From Bacillota bacterium (GTDB lineage Bacteria > Bacillota > Clostridia > Christensenellales > Borkfalkiaceae): a stretch of DNA of 22,151 nucleotides. The position numbers and the translations under genes were made by a program. The notes below the pieces were generated by a model. It was given only the letters and a program-made list of their open reading frames with translations. It made no database searches and was not told the origin of the DNA. Location: the NCBI GenBank assembly GCA_021768985.1, contig JAETTR010000004.1:1-22151 (forward strand), in the 5' to 3' direction. This document shows, one piece after another, positions 1 to 6,898 of this stretch. Every line of letters begins with the position of its first letter. Position 1 is the first letter of the stretch.

Positions 1-42
1 GCCCGCAACCGCCTCTTTCATCGTTTTGCATTCGTAACTCAT
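1..42 (-). CDS. Unidentified purine-operon gene, 5' end only
   Basis: Only the first 14 codons are present (MSYECKTMKEAVAG); the gene runs off the left edge. The ATG at 42-40 follows a GAGGAAAC ribosome binding site that lies in the 18-nt gap after the purN stop, so it is very probably the next gene of the pur operon. After purN, purH or purD is the usual neighbour. These residues do not match the start I would expect of a standard PurH or PurD, so I leave the product open. Confidence 0.6.
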   Translation of the reverse strand, partial: MSYECKTMKEAVAG

Positions 43-60
43 ACTCTGTTTCCTCTTTTT

Positions 61-672
61 TTATTTTTCCGATAACTTTTTGCTTACAAGCTCCACGGCT
101 TCGGGCAGAATGATCCATTCCGCCTCGCGCATAACCCGCTTTTGCAGGATTTCGGGCGTGTCGCCCTCTTTTACTTCTACCGCTTTTTGCAGAATGATCG
201 GTCCGCCGTCGCACACTTCGGTCACGTAATGCACCGTCGCGCCCGTCACTTTTACGCCGCGGGCGAGAACCGCCTCGTGCACGCGCAAACCGTAGAACCC
301 TTCGCCGCAAAAACTCGGGATCAGCGCGGGGTGCACGTTGATGATCCGCCCCTCGTACGCCTTCACGAATTTTTCGCTCAAAATCGTCATGAAGCCCGCG
401 AACACCACGAGCCCGATCCCCTTCTCTTTTAAAATACGGAGGATCGCTTGCTCCCGCTCCGCGCGGTCGGGGTATTGCGCTTTCGAACAGGTCGCCGTTT
501 CGATTCCGTAGCGGGCGGCGCGGGTCAGCACGTACGCCCGCTCTTTGTCGGTCACGACGAGCGTGACCTCGCCATGCGGAACCAGCCCCGCTTCCTGCGC
601 GCTCATAATCGCCTGAAAATTGGTTCCGCCGCCCGAACACAGGACGGCGATTTTTACCTTATTCGCATTCAT
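61..672 (-). CDS. purN: Phosphoribosylglycinamide formyltransferase (GART)
   Basis: Transfers the formyl group of 10-formyl-THF to GAR, giving FGAR, in cytosolic purine synthesis. The 203-residue length fits the family. The N-terminus has the glycine-rich phosphate loop VLCSGGGTNFQAI. The active-site stretch NVHPALIPSF holds the conserved Asn and His, and VCDGGPIILQ holds the catalytic Asp. The start is set by an ATGA overlap: the ATG at 672-670 shares bases with the TGA of purM at 671-669, so the two are probably translationally coupled. The reading frame stays open for more than 400 nt upstream, but that part lies inside purM and reads as low-complexity Arg-rich shadow sequence. Last complete gene of the purine operon in this window. 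Confidence 0.96.
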   Translation of the reverse strand: MNANKVKIAVLCSGGGTNFQAIMSAQEAGLVPHGEVTLVVTDKERAYVLTRAARYGIETATCSKAQYPDRAEREQAILRILKEKGIGLVVFAGFMTILSEKFVKAYEGRIINVHPALIPSFCGEGFYGLRVHEAVLARGVKVTGATVHYVTEVCDGGPIILQKAVEVKEGDTPEILQKRVMREAEWIILPEAVELVSKKLSEK

Positions 673-1706
673 TCGAGAATCACTCCGTCGTCGCTCTTGA
701 CGATCTCGCCGAGCACGTACGCGTCCTCTCCGTTCGCCTTCAAAACGGCGAGCGCCCTTTCGGCGTCCTCTTTCGCAACGACGACGCTCATGCCCACGCC
801 CATGTTGAAGGTGTTGAACATATCGTGCTCGTTCACGCCGCCCCGCTTTTGGATCAGAGGGAAAATCGGCGGAATTTTCACATCGCGCTTTCTGATTCTG
901 ACGCCCAACCCCTTGGGAATGGAACGGGGCATATTCTCGTAAAAGCCGCCGCCCGTGATATGCGAAACGCCCTTCACGTTCACCTCTTTGAAAAGCGCGA
1001 GCATCGGCTTTACGTAGATCTTCGTGGGCGCGAGCAACACTTCGCCGAGAGATTTTCCGCCGAGCTCTTCCACGGGCGCGTTCAGATCGCAACGCTCCAC
1101 GTCGAACACCTTTCTGACGAGAGAGAACCCGTTGGAGTGCACGCCCGACGAGGGCAACGCGAGCATCACGTCGCCCGCCTGCATTTTGTTTTTATCGATC
1201 ACCTTTTCGCGGGAGACGATCCCCACCGTGAACCCCGCGAGGTCGTAGTCGTCCTCGGGCATGGTACCGGGATGTTCCGCCGTTTCGCCGCCGATCAGCG
1301 CGCAACCCGCCTGCACGCAGCCTTCCGCCACGCCGCCGACGATCTCGGCGATCTTTTCGGGAATATTCTTTCCGCAGGCGATATAATCGAGGAAGAACAG
1401 GGGCTTTGCGCCGCAGCAGAGCACGTCGTTTACGCACATGGCGACGCAGTCGATTCCGATCGTATCGTGCTTGTTCAAAAGCTCGGCGAGGCGGAGCTTG
1501 GTGCCCACGCCGTCGGTGCCCGATACGAGCACGGGGTCCTTGATCCCCGCAAGGTTCAACGGAAAGAGTCCGCCGAAATCGCCGATATCCGTTTTGCCGT
1601 CCGGCATGGTCCGCGCGACGTGCTTCTTCATGAGCTCGACGGCTTTATAACCCGCGGTGATATCCACCCCCGCTTCTTTATAACTTTCCGAAAAACTTTT
1701 TTCCAT
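669..1706 (-). CDS. purM: Phosphoribosylformylglycinamidine cyclo-ligase (AIR synthetase)
   Basis: ATP-dependent ring closure of FGAM to AIR. At 345 residues it has the family's normal size. Signature motifs are GDFGGLFPL near residue 42, GTDGVGTKLRLA near 63, CVNDVLCCGAKPLFFLDY and GGETAEHPG, which form the PurM/PurL-type ATP and substrate clefts. The ATG at 1706 is preceded by AAGGAG with 5-6 nt spacing; the frame continues upstream into purF only as shadow. It starts 29 nt after the purF stop and overlaps purN by 4 nt. All five pur genes read the same way with tight spacing, so one transcript is likely. Confidence 0.97.
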   Translation of the reverse strand: MEKSFSESYKEAGVDITAGYKAVELMKKHVARTMPDGKTDIGDFGGLFPLNLAGIKDPVLVSGTDGVGTKLRLAELLNKHDTIGIDCVAMCVNDVLCCGAKPLFFLDYIACGKNIPEKIAEIVGGVAEGCVQAGCALIGGETAEHPGTMPEDDYDLAGFTVGIVSREKVIDKNKMQAGDVMLALPSSGVHSNGFSLVRKVFDVERCDLNAPVEELGGKSLGEVLLAPTKIYVKPMLALFKEVNVKGVSHITGGGFYENMPRSIPKGLGVRIRKRDVKIPPIFPLIQKRGGVNEHDMFNTFNMGVGMSVVVAKEDAERALAVLKANGEDAYVLGEIVKSDDGVILE

Positions 1707-1735
1707 AACAGCTCCTTGACTGAATTTCGTGAATA

Positions 1736-3178
1736 TTATCTTTTCTGAAATTTCGGATTCTCGCTCAAAGGACGCTCGAAGCGGTTCTTGTCCGTTTCCT
1801 TGGGCGGTTCGGTGGGATACACCCCGTCGAAACACGCCATGCAGAAACCCGTGCCATCGCCGCCCGAAAGCAGACCTGCATATTTGATATCGAGATATCC
1901 CACCGAATCCGCGCCGATGATCTTTGCGATTTCGTCCTCGGAATGGTGGCAGGCGATCAAATTATCCCGCGAAGCGATATCCGTGCCGTAATAGCAGGGA
2001 TTCAGGAATTTGGGCGCAGAGGAAAGGAAGTGCACTTCCGTCGCGCCCGCTTCGCGCAGCTGTTTCACGATCGGGCGGCTTGTCGTGCCGCGCACGATCG
2101 AATCGTCCACGAGGATTACCCGCTTCCCCTTTACCGCCGAAGCGATTACGTTGAGTTTGATTTTAACCCTGTCCTCGCGCATCTTCTGATCGGGCGCGAT
2201 GAACGTTCTTCCGATGTACTTATTCTTCAAAAACCCGATGCCGTAGGGGATTCCCGAAGCCTGCGAATAACCGAGCGCCGCGTCGAGTCCGGAATCGGGT
2301 ACGCCGATTACGATGTCCGCGTCGATTTTGTACTGCTTTGCGAGGAACGCGCCCACGCGCTTTCTCGCATCGTGCACGAAACAGCCGTCGATCTCTGAAT
2401 CGGGGCGGGCGGTATAGAAAAATTCGAACACGCAAAGGGATCTCTTTCCGCCGCAGTGCGAAGTGTCGCTCCTGATTCCGTCCCGCGTGATCACAAGCAT
2501 TTCGCCCGGTTCGATTTCGCGCACCAGCTTGGCGCCGACGGCGTTGAGCGCGCAGCTTTCCGAAGCGACGATGACCGCGCCGTCCGACCGCGTGCCGTAG
2601 CACAGAGGGCGAAACCCGCGCGGATCACGCGCGGCGATCAGCTTGGTGGGCGACATGACCACGAGGGAATACGCGCCCTGCAGCTTGTCCATGGAAGCGA
2701 GAACGGCTTCTTCGATCGAGCTCGTCTTGACCCGCTCTTTTGTAATCGTATAGGCGATCACCTCGGTATCCGAAGTGGTATGGAAGATACTCCCCTCGTT
2801 TTCGAGCGCGGAACGCAACTCGCAGGAGTTCACGAGGTTGCCGTTGTGCGCAAGCGCCATATTTCCCTTTAAGTGATTGACGACGATGGGCTGGGCGTTT
2901 TCTCTGCCGCTGTCGCCCGTCGTGCTGTAACGCACGTGACCGATCGCCATTTCGCCCTCGCCGAGCTTTTTCAGGCGGTCGGCGGTGAACACGTCGTTCA
3001 CGAGACCGGAATCCTTATAGGCGTTGAACACGCCGTCGCGGTTGACGACGATCCCCGCCGATTCCTGACCGCGGTGTTGCAACGCGAACAGCGCGTAGTA
3101 CGCCGTGGCAGCCACATCCTGCGTGTCCGGCGCGAAGATTCCGAATACGCCGCATTCTTCGTGAATATGTCCCGTCAT
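1736..3178 (-). CDS. purF: Amidophosphoribosyltransferase
   Basis: First committed step of purine synthesis: glutamine plus PRPP gives 5-phosphoribosylamine. The protein is 480 residues. The N-terminal Ntn glutaminase domain has its nucleophile at Cys9 after a short propeptide (HEECGVFG), so maturation by cleavage is expected. The C-terminal phosphoribosyltransferase domain shows the PRPP loop VILVDDSIVRGTT. Cysteines in IDGC, NPCYYG and GFCMACFDG match the pattern of the Bacillus-type PurF that binds a 4Fe-4S cluster and is often oxygen sensitive (family knowledge). The ATG at 3178 lies 1 nt after the purC stop, which implies translational coupling. Confidence 0.97.
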   Translation of the reverse strand: MTGHIHEECGVFGIFAPDTQDVAATAYYALFALQHRGQESAGIVVNRDGVFNAYKDSGLVNDVFTADRLKKLGEGEMAIGHVRYSTTGDSGRENAQPIVVNHLKGNMALAHNGNLVNSCELRSALENEGSIFHTTSDTEVIAYTITKERVKTSSIEEAVLASMDKLQGAYSLVVMSPTKLIAARDPRGFRPLCYGTRSDGAVIVASESCALNAVGAKLVREIEPGEMLVITRDGIRSDTSHCGGKRSLCVFEFFYTARPDSEIDGCFVHDARKRVGAFLAKQYKIDADIVIGVPDSGLDAALGYSQASGIPYGIGFLKNKYIGRTFIAPDQKMREDRVKIKLNVIASAVKGKRVILVDDSIVRGTTSRPIVKQLREAGATEVHFLSSAPKFLNPCYYGTDIASRDNLIACHHSEDEIAKIIGADSVGYLDIKYAGLLSGGDGTGFCMACFDGVYPTEPPKETDKNRFERPLSENPKFQKR

Positions 3179-3179
3179 T

Positions 3180-3893
3180 TTATTCTCCCGTGATAACGCG
3201 CTTGAAGATTTCTTTGTAAGCGTCCTCTACCCCGCCCATGTCGCGGCGGAAACGGTCTTTATCCAGCTTTTCTCCCGTCTTTGCGTCCCAGAAACGGCAG
3301 GTGTCTGGCGAGATCTCGTCGGCAAGCACGATCGTGCCATCGGTCAGTCTGCCGAACTCCAATTTGAAATCGATCAGACGCACGCCGAGCTTCAGGAAGT
3401 ATTCTTTGAGCACTTCGTTTACTTTGAACGCGTATTTTTTAATGACCGCGATCTCGTCCTTCGTCGCAAGCTTCAGAGCGAGCGCGTGATACTCGTTGAG
3501 AAGCGGATCGCCGAGATCGTCGTTTTTGTAAGAAAATTCGATCGTGGGTTCGTCGAACACGATCCCCTCTTCCACGCCGTAGCGCTTTGCGAACGAGCCG
3601 GCGGACACGTTGCGGATAATCACTTCGAGCGCCACGATCTTCACCTTTTTCACGAGGGTTTCGCGGTCGGAGAGCTCCTCGACGAAGTGGGTGGGCACGC
3701 CCTGTTTTTCAAGCAGACGCATCATCATGTTCGTCATGCGGTTGTTCACGACGCCCTTGCCGACAATCGTTCCCTTTTTGAGCCCGTTGAACGCGGTCGC
3801 GTCGTCTTTATACGAAACGACGCACAAATTCGGATCCGCCGTTGCGTACACTTTTTTTGCCTTGCCTTCATAAAGCTGCGTTGTCTTTTCCAT
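3180..3893 (-). CDS. purC: SAICAR synthetase
   Basis: Phosphoribosylaminoimidazole-succinocarboxamide synthase joins CAIR and aspartate using ATP. Its 237 residues are standard for the short bacterial form. Visible motifs are YEGKAKKVY at residues 8-16 (ATP loop), SAGSFAKRYGVEEG in the middle, LIDFKLEFG and LADEISPDTCRFWD near the end. The ATG at 3893 has a TAGGAG ribosome binding site 5-6 nt upstream. It is separated from purE by 197 nt of hairpin-rich sequence, the only wide gap in the operon, and is followed 1 nt later by purF. Confidence 0.97.
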   Translation of the reverse strand: MEKTTQLYEGKAKKVYATADPNLCVVSYKDDATAFNGLKKGTIVGKGVVNNRMTNMMMRLLEKQGVPTHFVEELSDRETLVKKVKIVALEVIIRNVSAGSFAKRYGVEEGIVFDEPTIEFSYKNDDLGDPLLNEYHALALKLATKDEIAVIKKYAFKVNEVLKEYFLKLGVRLIDFKLEFGRLTDGTIVLADEISPDTCRFWDAKTGEKLDKDRFRRDMGGVEDAYKEIFKRVITGE

Positions 3894-4090
3894 GATTTTC
3901 TCCTATGAAATTTTCACGAATTTTTCGTAACCGAAAAATTCCGTGAGCTTTTAACTTTGTTGCTTCGATTCGGTAACAGGAGCGTTGCGCCCCGTCTATC
4001 CCAAGTCGGCAAGCCGCAGGTATGCGGCAAATTGCGTCCCACAGCGGAGGGCAACCCTCCTCGTGGAAATAAGTAAACGGATAAAGTCGT
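3894..4090 (-). other. Hairpin-rich purE-purC intergenic region
   Basis: This 197-nt stretch has no convincing ORF. It contains at least three perfect stem-loops: GGAGGG/CCCTCC with a 3-nt loop (4046-4060), GCCGCA/TGCGGC with a 4-nt loop (4013-4028), and an AT-rich 10-bp stem with loop TAAC (3918-3941). None has a U-run on the minus-strand transcript, so none looks like a normal terminator. It could be a folded interspersed repeat, an RNA stability or processing element, or an internal attenuator that changes purE output relative to purCFMN. Confidence 0.6.
3918..3941. repeat. Perfect 10-bp inverted repeat before purC
   Basis: The arms GAATTTTTCG and CGAAAAATTC flank the tetraloop TAAC. A further CAC/GTG pairing extends the stem across one bulged base. 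It ends about 25 nt before the purC start codon and just ahead of its ribosome binding site. It could protect an mRNA end after processing, or affect purC translation. Confidence 0.7.
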
Positions 4091-4588
4091 TTATTGTTCC
4101 GAATATTTCTTCGAAATCTCTGCATTTTTCGCCAGAACCGCCGCAGCAGCCGCTTTGCGCGATGCGGTCAGCTTTTCGTATAATTCTTCGTCGGAAACCG
4201 CAAGAATCTCCGCCGCAAGATACGCCGCGTTCTTCGCGCCGTCGATCGCCACCGTCGCCACGGGAATGCCCGAAGGCATCTGCACGGTCGAAAGAAGCGC
4301 GTCCGTTCCGCCGAGCCCCGCGCTCTTTACGGGAATTCCGATGACGGGGAGTACGGTGTTCGCCGCCAACGCGCCCGCAAGGTGCGCCGCCATGCCCGCC
4401 GCCGCAATCAGAACGCCGAAGCCGTTTTTCTTTGCGTTCTCGGTAAATTCTTTCGCCTCCGCGGGGGTGCGGTGCGCCGAAAAGACGTGCGCCTCGAACG
4501 GAATGCCGAACTCGCGGAAAACGCCGAACGCCTTTTCCACGACGGGAAGGTCGCTGTCGCTCCCCATAATTACCGCAACTTTCTTCAT
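4091..4588 (-). CDS. purE: N5-carboxyaminoimidazole ribonucleotide mutase
   Basis: Class I PurE converts N5-CAIR to CAIR. The 165-residue length is typical. The N-terminus MKKVAVIMGSDSDLPV carries the phosphate-binding GSDSD, SAHRTP holds the catalytic His39, and AAAGMAAHLAG and MPSGIPVATVAI are family signatures. The ATG at 4588 follows ACGGAGG at good spacing. It is the promoter-proximal gene of the operon and sits directly behind the ZTP riboswitch. The C-terminal tail is Ala/Lys-rich. A class I enzyme needs PurK to supply N5-CAIR; no purK is visible here, so PurK is either encoded elsewhere or absent. Confidence 0.97.
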   Translation of the reverse strand: MKKVAVIMGSDSDLPVVEKAFGVFREFGIPFEAHVFSAHRTPAEAKEFTENAKKNGFGVLIAAAGMAAHLAGALAANTVLPVIGIPVKSAGLGGTDALLSTVQMPSGIPVATVAIDGAKNAAYLAAEILAVSDEELYEKLTASRKAAAAAVLAKNAEISKKYSEQ

Positions 4589-4599
4589 GAAAAACCTCC

Positions 4600-4643
4600 G
4601 TAAATTAAAACAGGACAGTCCTATCTCCTGTCAGGAGATAAAA
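4600..4643 (-). terminator. Expression platform of the ZTP riboswitch
   Basis: On the minus strand, ACAGGA (4631-4626) can pair with TCCTGT (4615-4610), followed by TTTTAATTT: a modest intrinsic terminator. The same ACAGGA bases also lie in the competing hairpin TATCTCC/GGAGATA (4640-4622), and the two folds exclude each other. The 3' edge of the aptamer, GGGCAG, can also pair with CTGTCC. This is what a transcription-terminating switch needs. Ligand control of this choice is inferred from the family, not shown by the sequence. Confidence 0.5.
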
Positions 4644-4738
4644 CTGCCCAGTCGGTCGACAAAAATGTTTCCGTTTTTCGCTCCCTTGCGGTAATCCGCG
4701 GTTCCGACAGTCACGAAAAACTCACCTGCTGTTTTCAT
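4631..4738 (-). CDS. Possible 35-residue ORF running through the riboswitch
   Basis: The frame from ATG at 4738 to TGA at 4633-4631 reads MKTAGEFFVTVGTADYRKGA... ending ...DRLGSFIS. It covers the whole ZTP aptamer. The ATG lies only 6 nt after the TATAAT box, so the transcript would be leaderless or nearly so; there is no ribosome binding site. The TGA falls in the loop of the TATCTCC/GGAGATA hairpin. It may be chance, since the conserved aptamer bases dictate the codons. Confidence 0.25.
   Translation of the reverse strand: MKTAGEFFVTVGTADYRKGAKNGNIFVDRLGSFIS
4644..4721 (-). promoter_or_regulatory. ZTP (pfl) riboswitch aptamer
   Basis: Read on the minus strand, P1 pairs GTTTTTCG with CGAAAAAC. 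Inside it are TGACTGTCGGAA, a small GCGG-ATTA-CCGC hairpin (P2) and AAGGGAG. After a linker comes the hallmark CCGACTGGGCA. In the usual consensus the conserved strands are ACUGGCG and CCGCCUGGGC; here both changed together, to GTCGG and CCGAC, so the pseudoknot pairing is kept. The class senses ZTP/ZMP (AICAR derivatives), which accumulate when 10-formyl-THF is short, and turns on purine and folate genes. Its place directly upstream of purE fits that role. Confidence 0.95.
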
Positions 4739-4744
4739 GACAGT

Positions 4745-4773
4745 ATTATACCAAATCGCAAAATTTCCGTCAA
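4745..4773 (-). promoter_or_regulatory. Sigma-A-type promoter of the pur operon
   Basis: TTGACG (4773-4768), a 17-nt spacer and a perfect TATAAT (4750-4745) on the minus strand. The predicted start near 4738 puts the aptamer P1 about 17 nt into the RNA. A perfect palindrome CGTTCGAACG at 4775-4784 touches the upstream edge of the -35 box and might be an operator. Confidence 0.9.
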
Positions 4774-4828
4774 GCGTTCGAACGGGTTATTTCTATGGAA
4801 ATTCTTGTGATTCCCGCCGCCGTCTTAT

Positions 4829-5032
4829 CTAAATCGGGAATCTTTTTTCGATATCGTAATTCAATCCCGCGCCGTGTGCGTACTCCCAGCTCTGAATCAT
4901 TTCCAGACATTCCACGTACGCGGTCTTTTCCCCGAACGCGAACGCATTCTTTTCCAACCCGCTCAATTCCCGCAAATTTACTTCCAGCACCGCTAACATG
5001 TGGCGCAATACTTCTTCCGCCGTTCGAATCAT
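4829..5032 (-). CDS. Small conserved-type hypothetical protein, 67 aa
   Basis: Function unknown. The sequence is predicted helical and acidic, with no signal peptide or membrane helix. The central phrase FGEKTAYVECLEMIQSWEY resembles short uncharacterised proteins I recall from Clostridia, and the codon use matches its neighbours, so I regard it as real. The ATG at 5032 follows AAGGCGGG. An extended -10 element (TGTTATAAT, 5068-5063) lies about 30 nt upstream, so it probably has its own promoter. It sits alone between the SDR gene and the pur promoter. Confidence 0.7.
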   Translation of the reverse strand: MIRTAEEVLRHMLAVLEVNLRELSGLEKNAFAFGEKTAYVECLEMIQSWEYAHGAGLNYDIEKRFPI

Positions 5033-5062
5033 TTTTCCCGCCTTCTTATCCGCCCCGATAGC

Positions 5063-5085
5063 ATTATAACATAGGTTTGCAAGAT
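5063..5085 (-). promoter_or_regulatory. Extended -10 promoter for the 67-aa gene
   Basis: TGTTATAAT on the minus strand (TATAAT at 5068-5063 with TG one base upstream) gives an extended -10. No good -35 is seen at the right distance. The inferred start is near 5056, leaving a 23-nt leader that includes the ribosome binding site. Confidence 0.5.
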
Positions 5086-5110
5086 AAAATTTCCATATTT
5101 TGGAAATTTT
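5086..5110. terminator. AT-rich hairpin after the SDR gene
   Basis: The perfect inverted repeat AAAATTTCCA/TGGAAATTTT with a 5-nt loop lies 39 nt past the SDR stop. The right arm ends in T-rich sequence on both strands. The stem is A/T-rich and so weak for a terminator, but the position is right. Confidence 0.45.
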
Positions 5111-5148
5111 TCTCCCGATATTTATGATATAATACTTTTTTCCGGTCG

Positions 5149-6021
5149 TTACTTCTGATTAAACTTTTTCCGCACCATCCAATCGGTCACGCGTTCGGGC
5201 AGCATTTTGTACAGATAACGGGCGAACCCGTTCTTGCCGCCCGCCACCGCGACGGGAGGCGGATTCTTCTTTTCCGCGAGCTTGATGATCGCTTCGGCGA
5301 CAAGGGAGGGATTCATGCCGCCCTGTTCCATGTTCGCGAGCGCGGCGGAAGCCTTCTTGACCGAAGAAGCGTAATGCAGACTTTCCTCCTCGCCGTAAAC
5401 GCGGCGGCTGTAAGTGAAGTCGGTGGCGGTGCCGCCGGGCAACAGCGCGCTCACCCGCACGCCGCGCCCCCGCAGCTCGAGATCGGCTTCCCGCGCGAGC
5501 ATGCACAGCGCCGCCTTGGACGAGGAATAAAAACTGTCGTACGGAATGGGCATGTCGCCCGCGAGCGAGCCGACGAGCACCGCCCTGCCGTTTTTCTGTT
5601 TCAGATAGGGCGTAGCGGCGCGCAGCGCTTCGATCGCGCCGAAATAATTCACTTCGAACAGATAGCGGTAATCGCCGCTCCGCGCGTATTCGAGGGGCGC
5701 CGCCATGGAGAACCCCGCCGAATAGACGAGCAAATCGATTCCGCCGAGCTCTTCGCCCACGCTGCGGATCGCCTTGGAGAGCTCGCCCTCCTGCGCGGCG
5801 TCCGCCGTGATCGTGCGCACCCGTTCCCCCTTGAAGGGGGTGCGCGAAACGTTGAACACACGGTATCCGCGCGCGGAAAGTTTGAGCGCGGTTTCCCTGC
5901 CGATCCCAGACGAACCGCCCACGACGACCGCCGCGCGCCCCGCGCGCACGCGTTCCCGCGCTTCTTCGCGGTCCGCTTCCCTGTTTTCCTGAATTTCCGA
6001 ATTTTCCCGATTGTTTTCCAT
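5149..6021 (-). CDS. Short-chain dehydrogenase/reductase (SDR)
   Basis: NAD(P)-dependent oxidoreductase of the classical SDR fold; the substrate cannot be read from sequence. The nucleotide loop is VVVGGSSGIGRE at about residues 32-43, YSAG replaces the common NNAG, the helix Asn is in EVNYFG, the catalytic Ser is in VGSLAG, and the Tyr-x-x-x-Lys pair is Y165/K169 in FYSSSKAA. The basic and hydrophobic C-terminal part resembles 3-ketosphinganine reductase-like SDRs that sit on membranes, but this is a weak guess. The N-terminus has a very charged extension of about 28 residues ahead of the Rossmann strand. The ATG at 6021 was chosen; a TTG 18 nt upstream is also possible. Neither has a ribosome binding site. 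It lies 64 nt after the ZIP gene. Confidence 0.88.
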   Translation of the reverse strand: MENNRENSEIQENREADREEARERVRAGRAAVVVGGSSGIGRETALKLSARGYRVFNVSRTPFKGERVRTITADAAQEGELSKAIRSVGEELGGIDLLVYSAGFSMAAPLEYARSGDYRYLFEVNYFGAIEALRAATPYLKQKNGRAVLVGSLAGDMPIPYDSFYSSSKAALCMLAREADLELRGRGVRVSALLPGGTATDFTYSRRVYGEEESLHYASSVKKASAALANMEQGGMNPSLVAEAIIKLAEKKNPPPVAVAGGKNGFARYLYKMLPERVTDWMVRKKFNQK

Positions 6022-6085
6022 ATCGGGAATTATGCGCAAGGCGCAGGAAAAATATACCTTTTTGAAAAAACGAAGGGATAAAAGC

Positions 6086-6859
6086 TCAGCCGAGCGCGAG
6101 ATCGAGCACCGTCATCAAACAGAAGCCGAGTACGATCCCCGCGCTCGCCACCGTTTTGTTGCCCGAAAAGCATTCGGGAATAAGTTCGGAACAGACGACC
6201 GCGAGCATCGCGCCCGCCGAAAAGGAGAGCGCCCAGGGCATGAGTCCGATAATAAACGTCGCCGCCACCGCGCCGAGCACGCAGGCGGGAATTTCGACCG
6301 CGCCCGAGCCCTGCGAAAACAGAAAGCTGCGCACGGGGCTCATGCCCTTCATGCGAAGCGGAAAGGCGACGCACATACCCTCGGGAAAGTTCTGAATCGC
6401 GATCCCGATCGCAAGGAACAGCGCGGAGAGCGCCGCTCCTTCCAGACCTGGCGCGACGGCGAACGCCACGCCCACCGCCATGCCCTCGGGAATGTTATGT
6501 AAAGTAACCGCAAAAAAGAGCAGAGCATTCTTTTTATCGCCCAGCCCGCGGAATTTGATTTGCGTGCGCGAGAGCACGAGATCGCCGACCACGACGAATA
6601 CGCCGCCGAGCAGAAACCCCAGCGTCGCCGTAATATAGGCGGGCGTGGAGCTTTCGTACTCGATGGCGGGAAGAAGGAGAGAAAAAAATCCGGCGGCTAT
6701 CATGATCCCCGCCGCGCCGCCGGTGAGCGCGGTGAGCAGCGTTTGATTGACTTTTTTCGAAAAGAACACGAACGACGCGCCGAGCGCGGTCATTGCGTAC
6801 ATCAACAGCGAGGCAAGCAACGCCTGCCACACCGGAGATAAATCGATAAACCATTGCAT
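6086..6859 (-). CDS. ZIP-family divalent metal transporter
   Basis: Integral membrane protein of 257 residues with about eight hydrophobic segments, moving Zn2+, Fe2+ or similar cations into the cytoplasm. The metal-site signatures are HNIPEG at 121-126 (TM4) and QNFPEG at 156-161 (TM5), with the conserved Glu residues of SELIPE near 225-229. The His-poor loop and overall form resemble ZupT/GufA-type prokaryotic ZIPs. The ATG at 6859 follows only a poor GGGGG-type ribosome binding site. A terminator-like hairpin ends about 16 nt upstream of the start, so expression may be attenuated. Codon use and GC content match the core genome. Confidence 0.92.
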   Translation of the reverse strand: MQWFIDLSPVWQALLASLLMYAMTALGASFVFFSKKVNQTLLTALTGGAAGIMIAAGFFSLLLPAIEYESSTPAYITATLGFLLGGVFVVVGDLVLSRTQIKFRGLGDKKNALLFFAVTLHNIPEGMAVGVAFAVAPGLEGAALSALFLAIGIAIQNFPEGMCVAFPLRMKGMSPVRSFLFSQGSGAVEIPACVLGAVAATFIIGLMPWALSFSAGAMLAVVCSELIPECFSGNKTVASAGIVLGFCLMTVLDLALG

Positions 6860-6874
6860 TGGTAAGACCCCCGT

Positions 6875-6898
6875 AAAAAACCCGCCCGTTCGCGGGTA
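6875..6898 (-). terminator. Terminator-like hairpin in front of the ZIP gene
   Basis: On the minus strand, ACCCGC pairs with GCGGGT (loop GAACGG), followed directly by TTTTTT. It ends about 16 nt before the ZIP start codon. The lipoprotein gene upstream already has its own strong terminator at 6954-6980, so this second one looks like either a backup or a leader attenuator of the ZIP gene. Confidence 0.6.

Noticed and set aside
673..1092. A 140-codon N-terminal extension of purN
   Set aside because: It lies wholly inside purM, reads as Arg-rich shadow, and the ATGA overlap gives a normal-length PurN.
825..1748. A 307-codon plus-strand frame opposite purM
   Set aside because: Antisense shadow of a clear gene; no ribosome binding site, promoter or domain.
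3868..4125. An 85-codon minus-strand frame between purE and purC
   Set aside because: It runs across hairpins and into both flanking genes, has no ribosome binding site, and its Cys/Arg composition is that of translated repeat DNA.
5121..5148. A plus-strand TATAAT-like box after the SDR gene
   Set aside because: It has no -35 partner and no gene downstream on that strand; it is probably AT-rich intergenic sequence.
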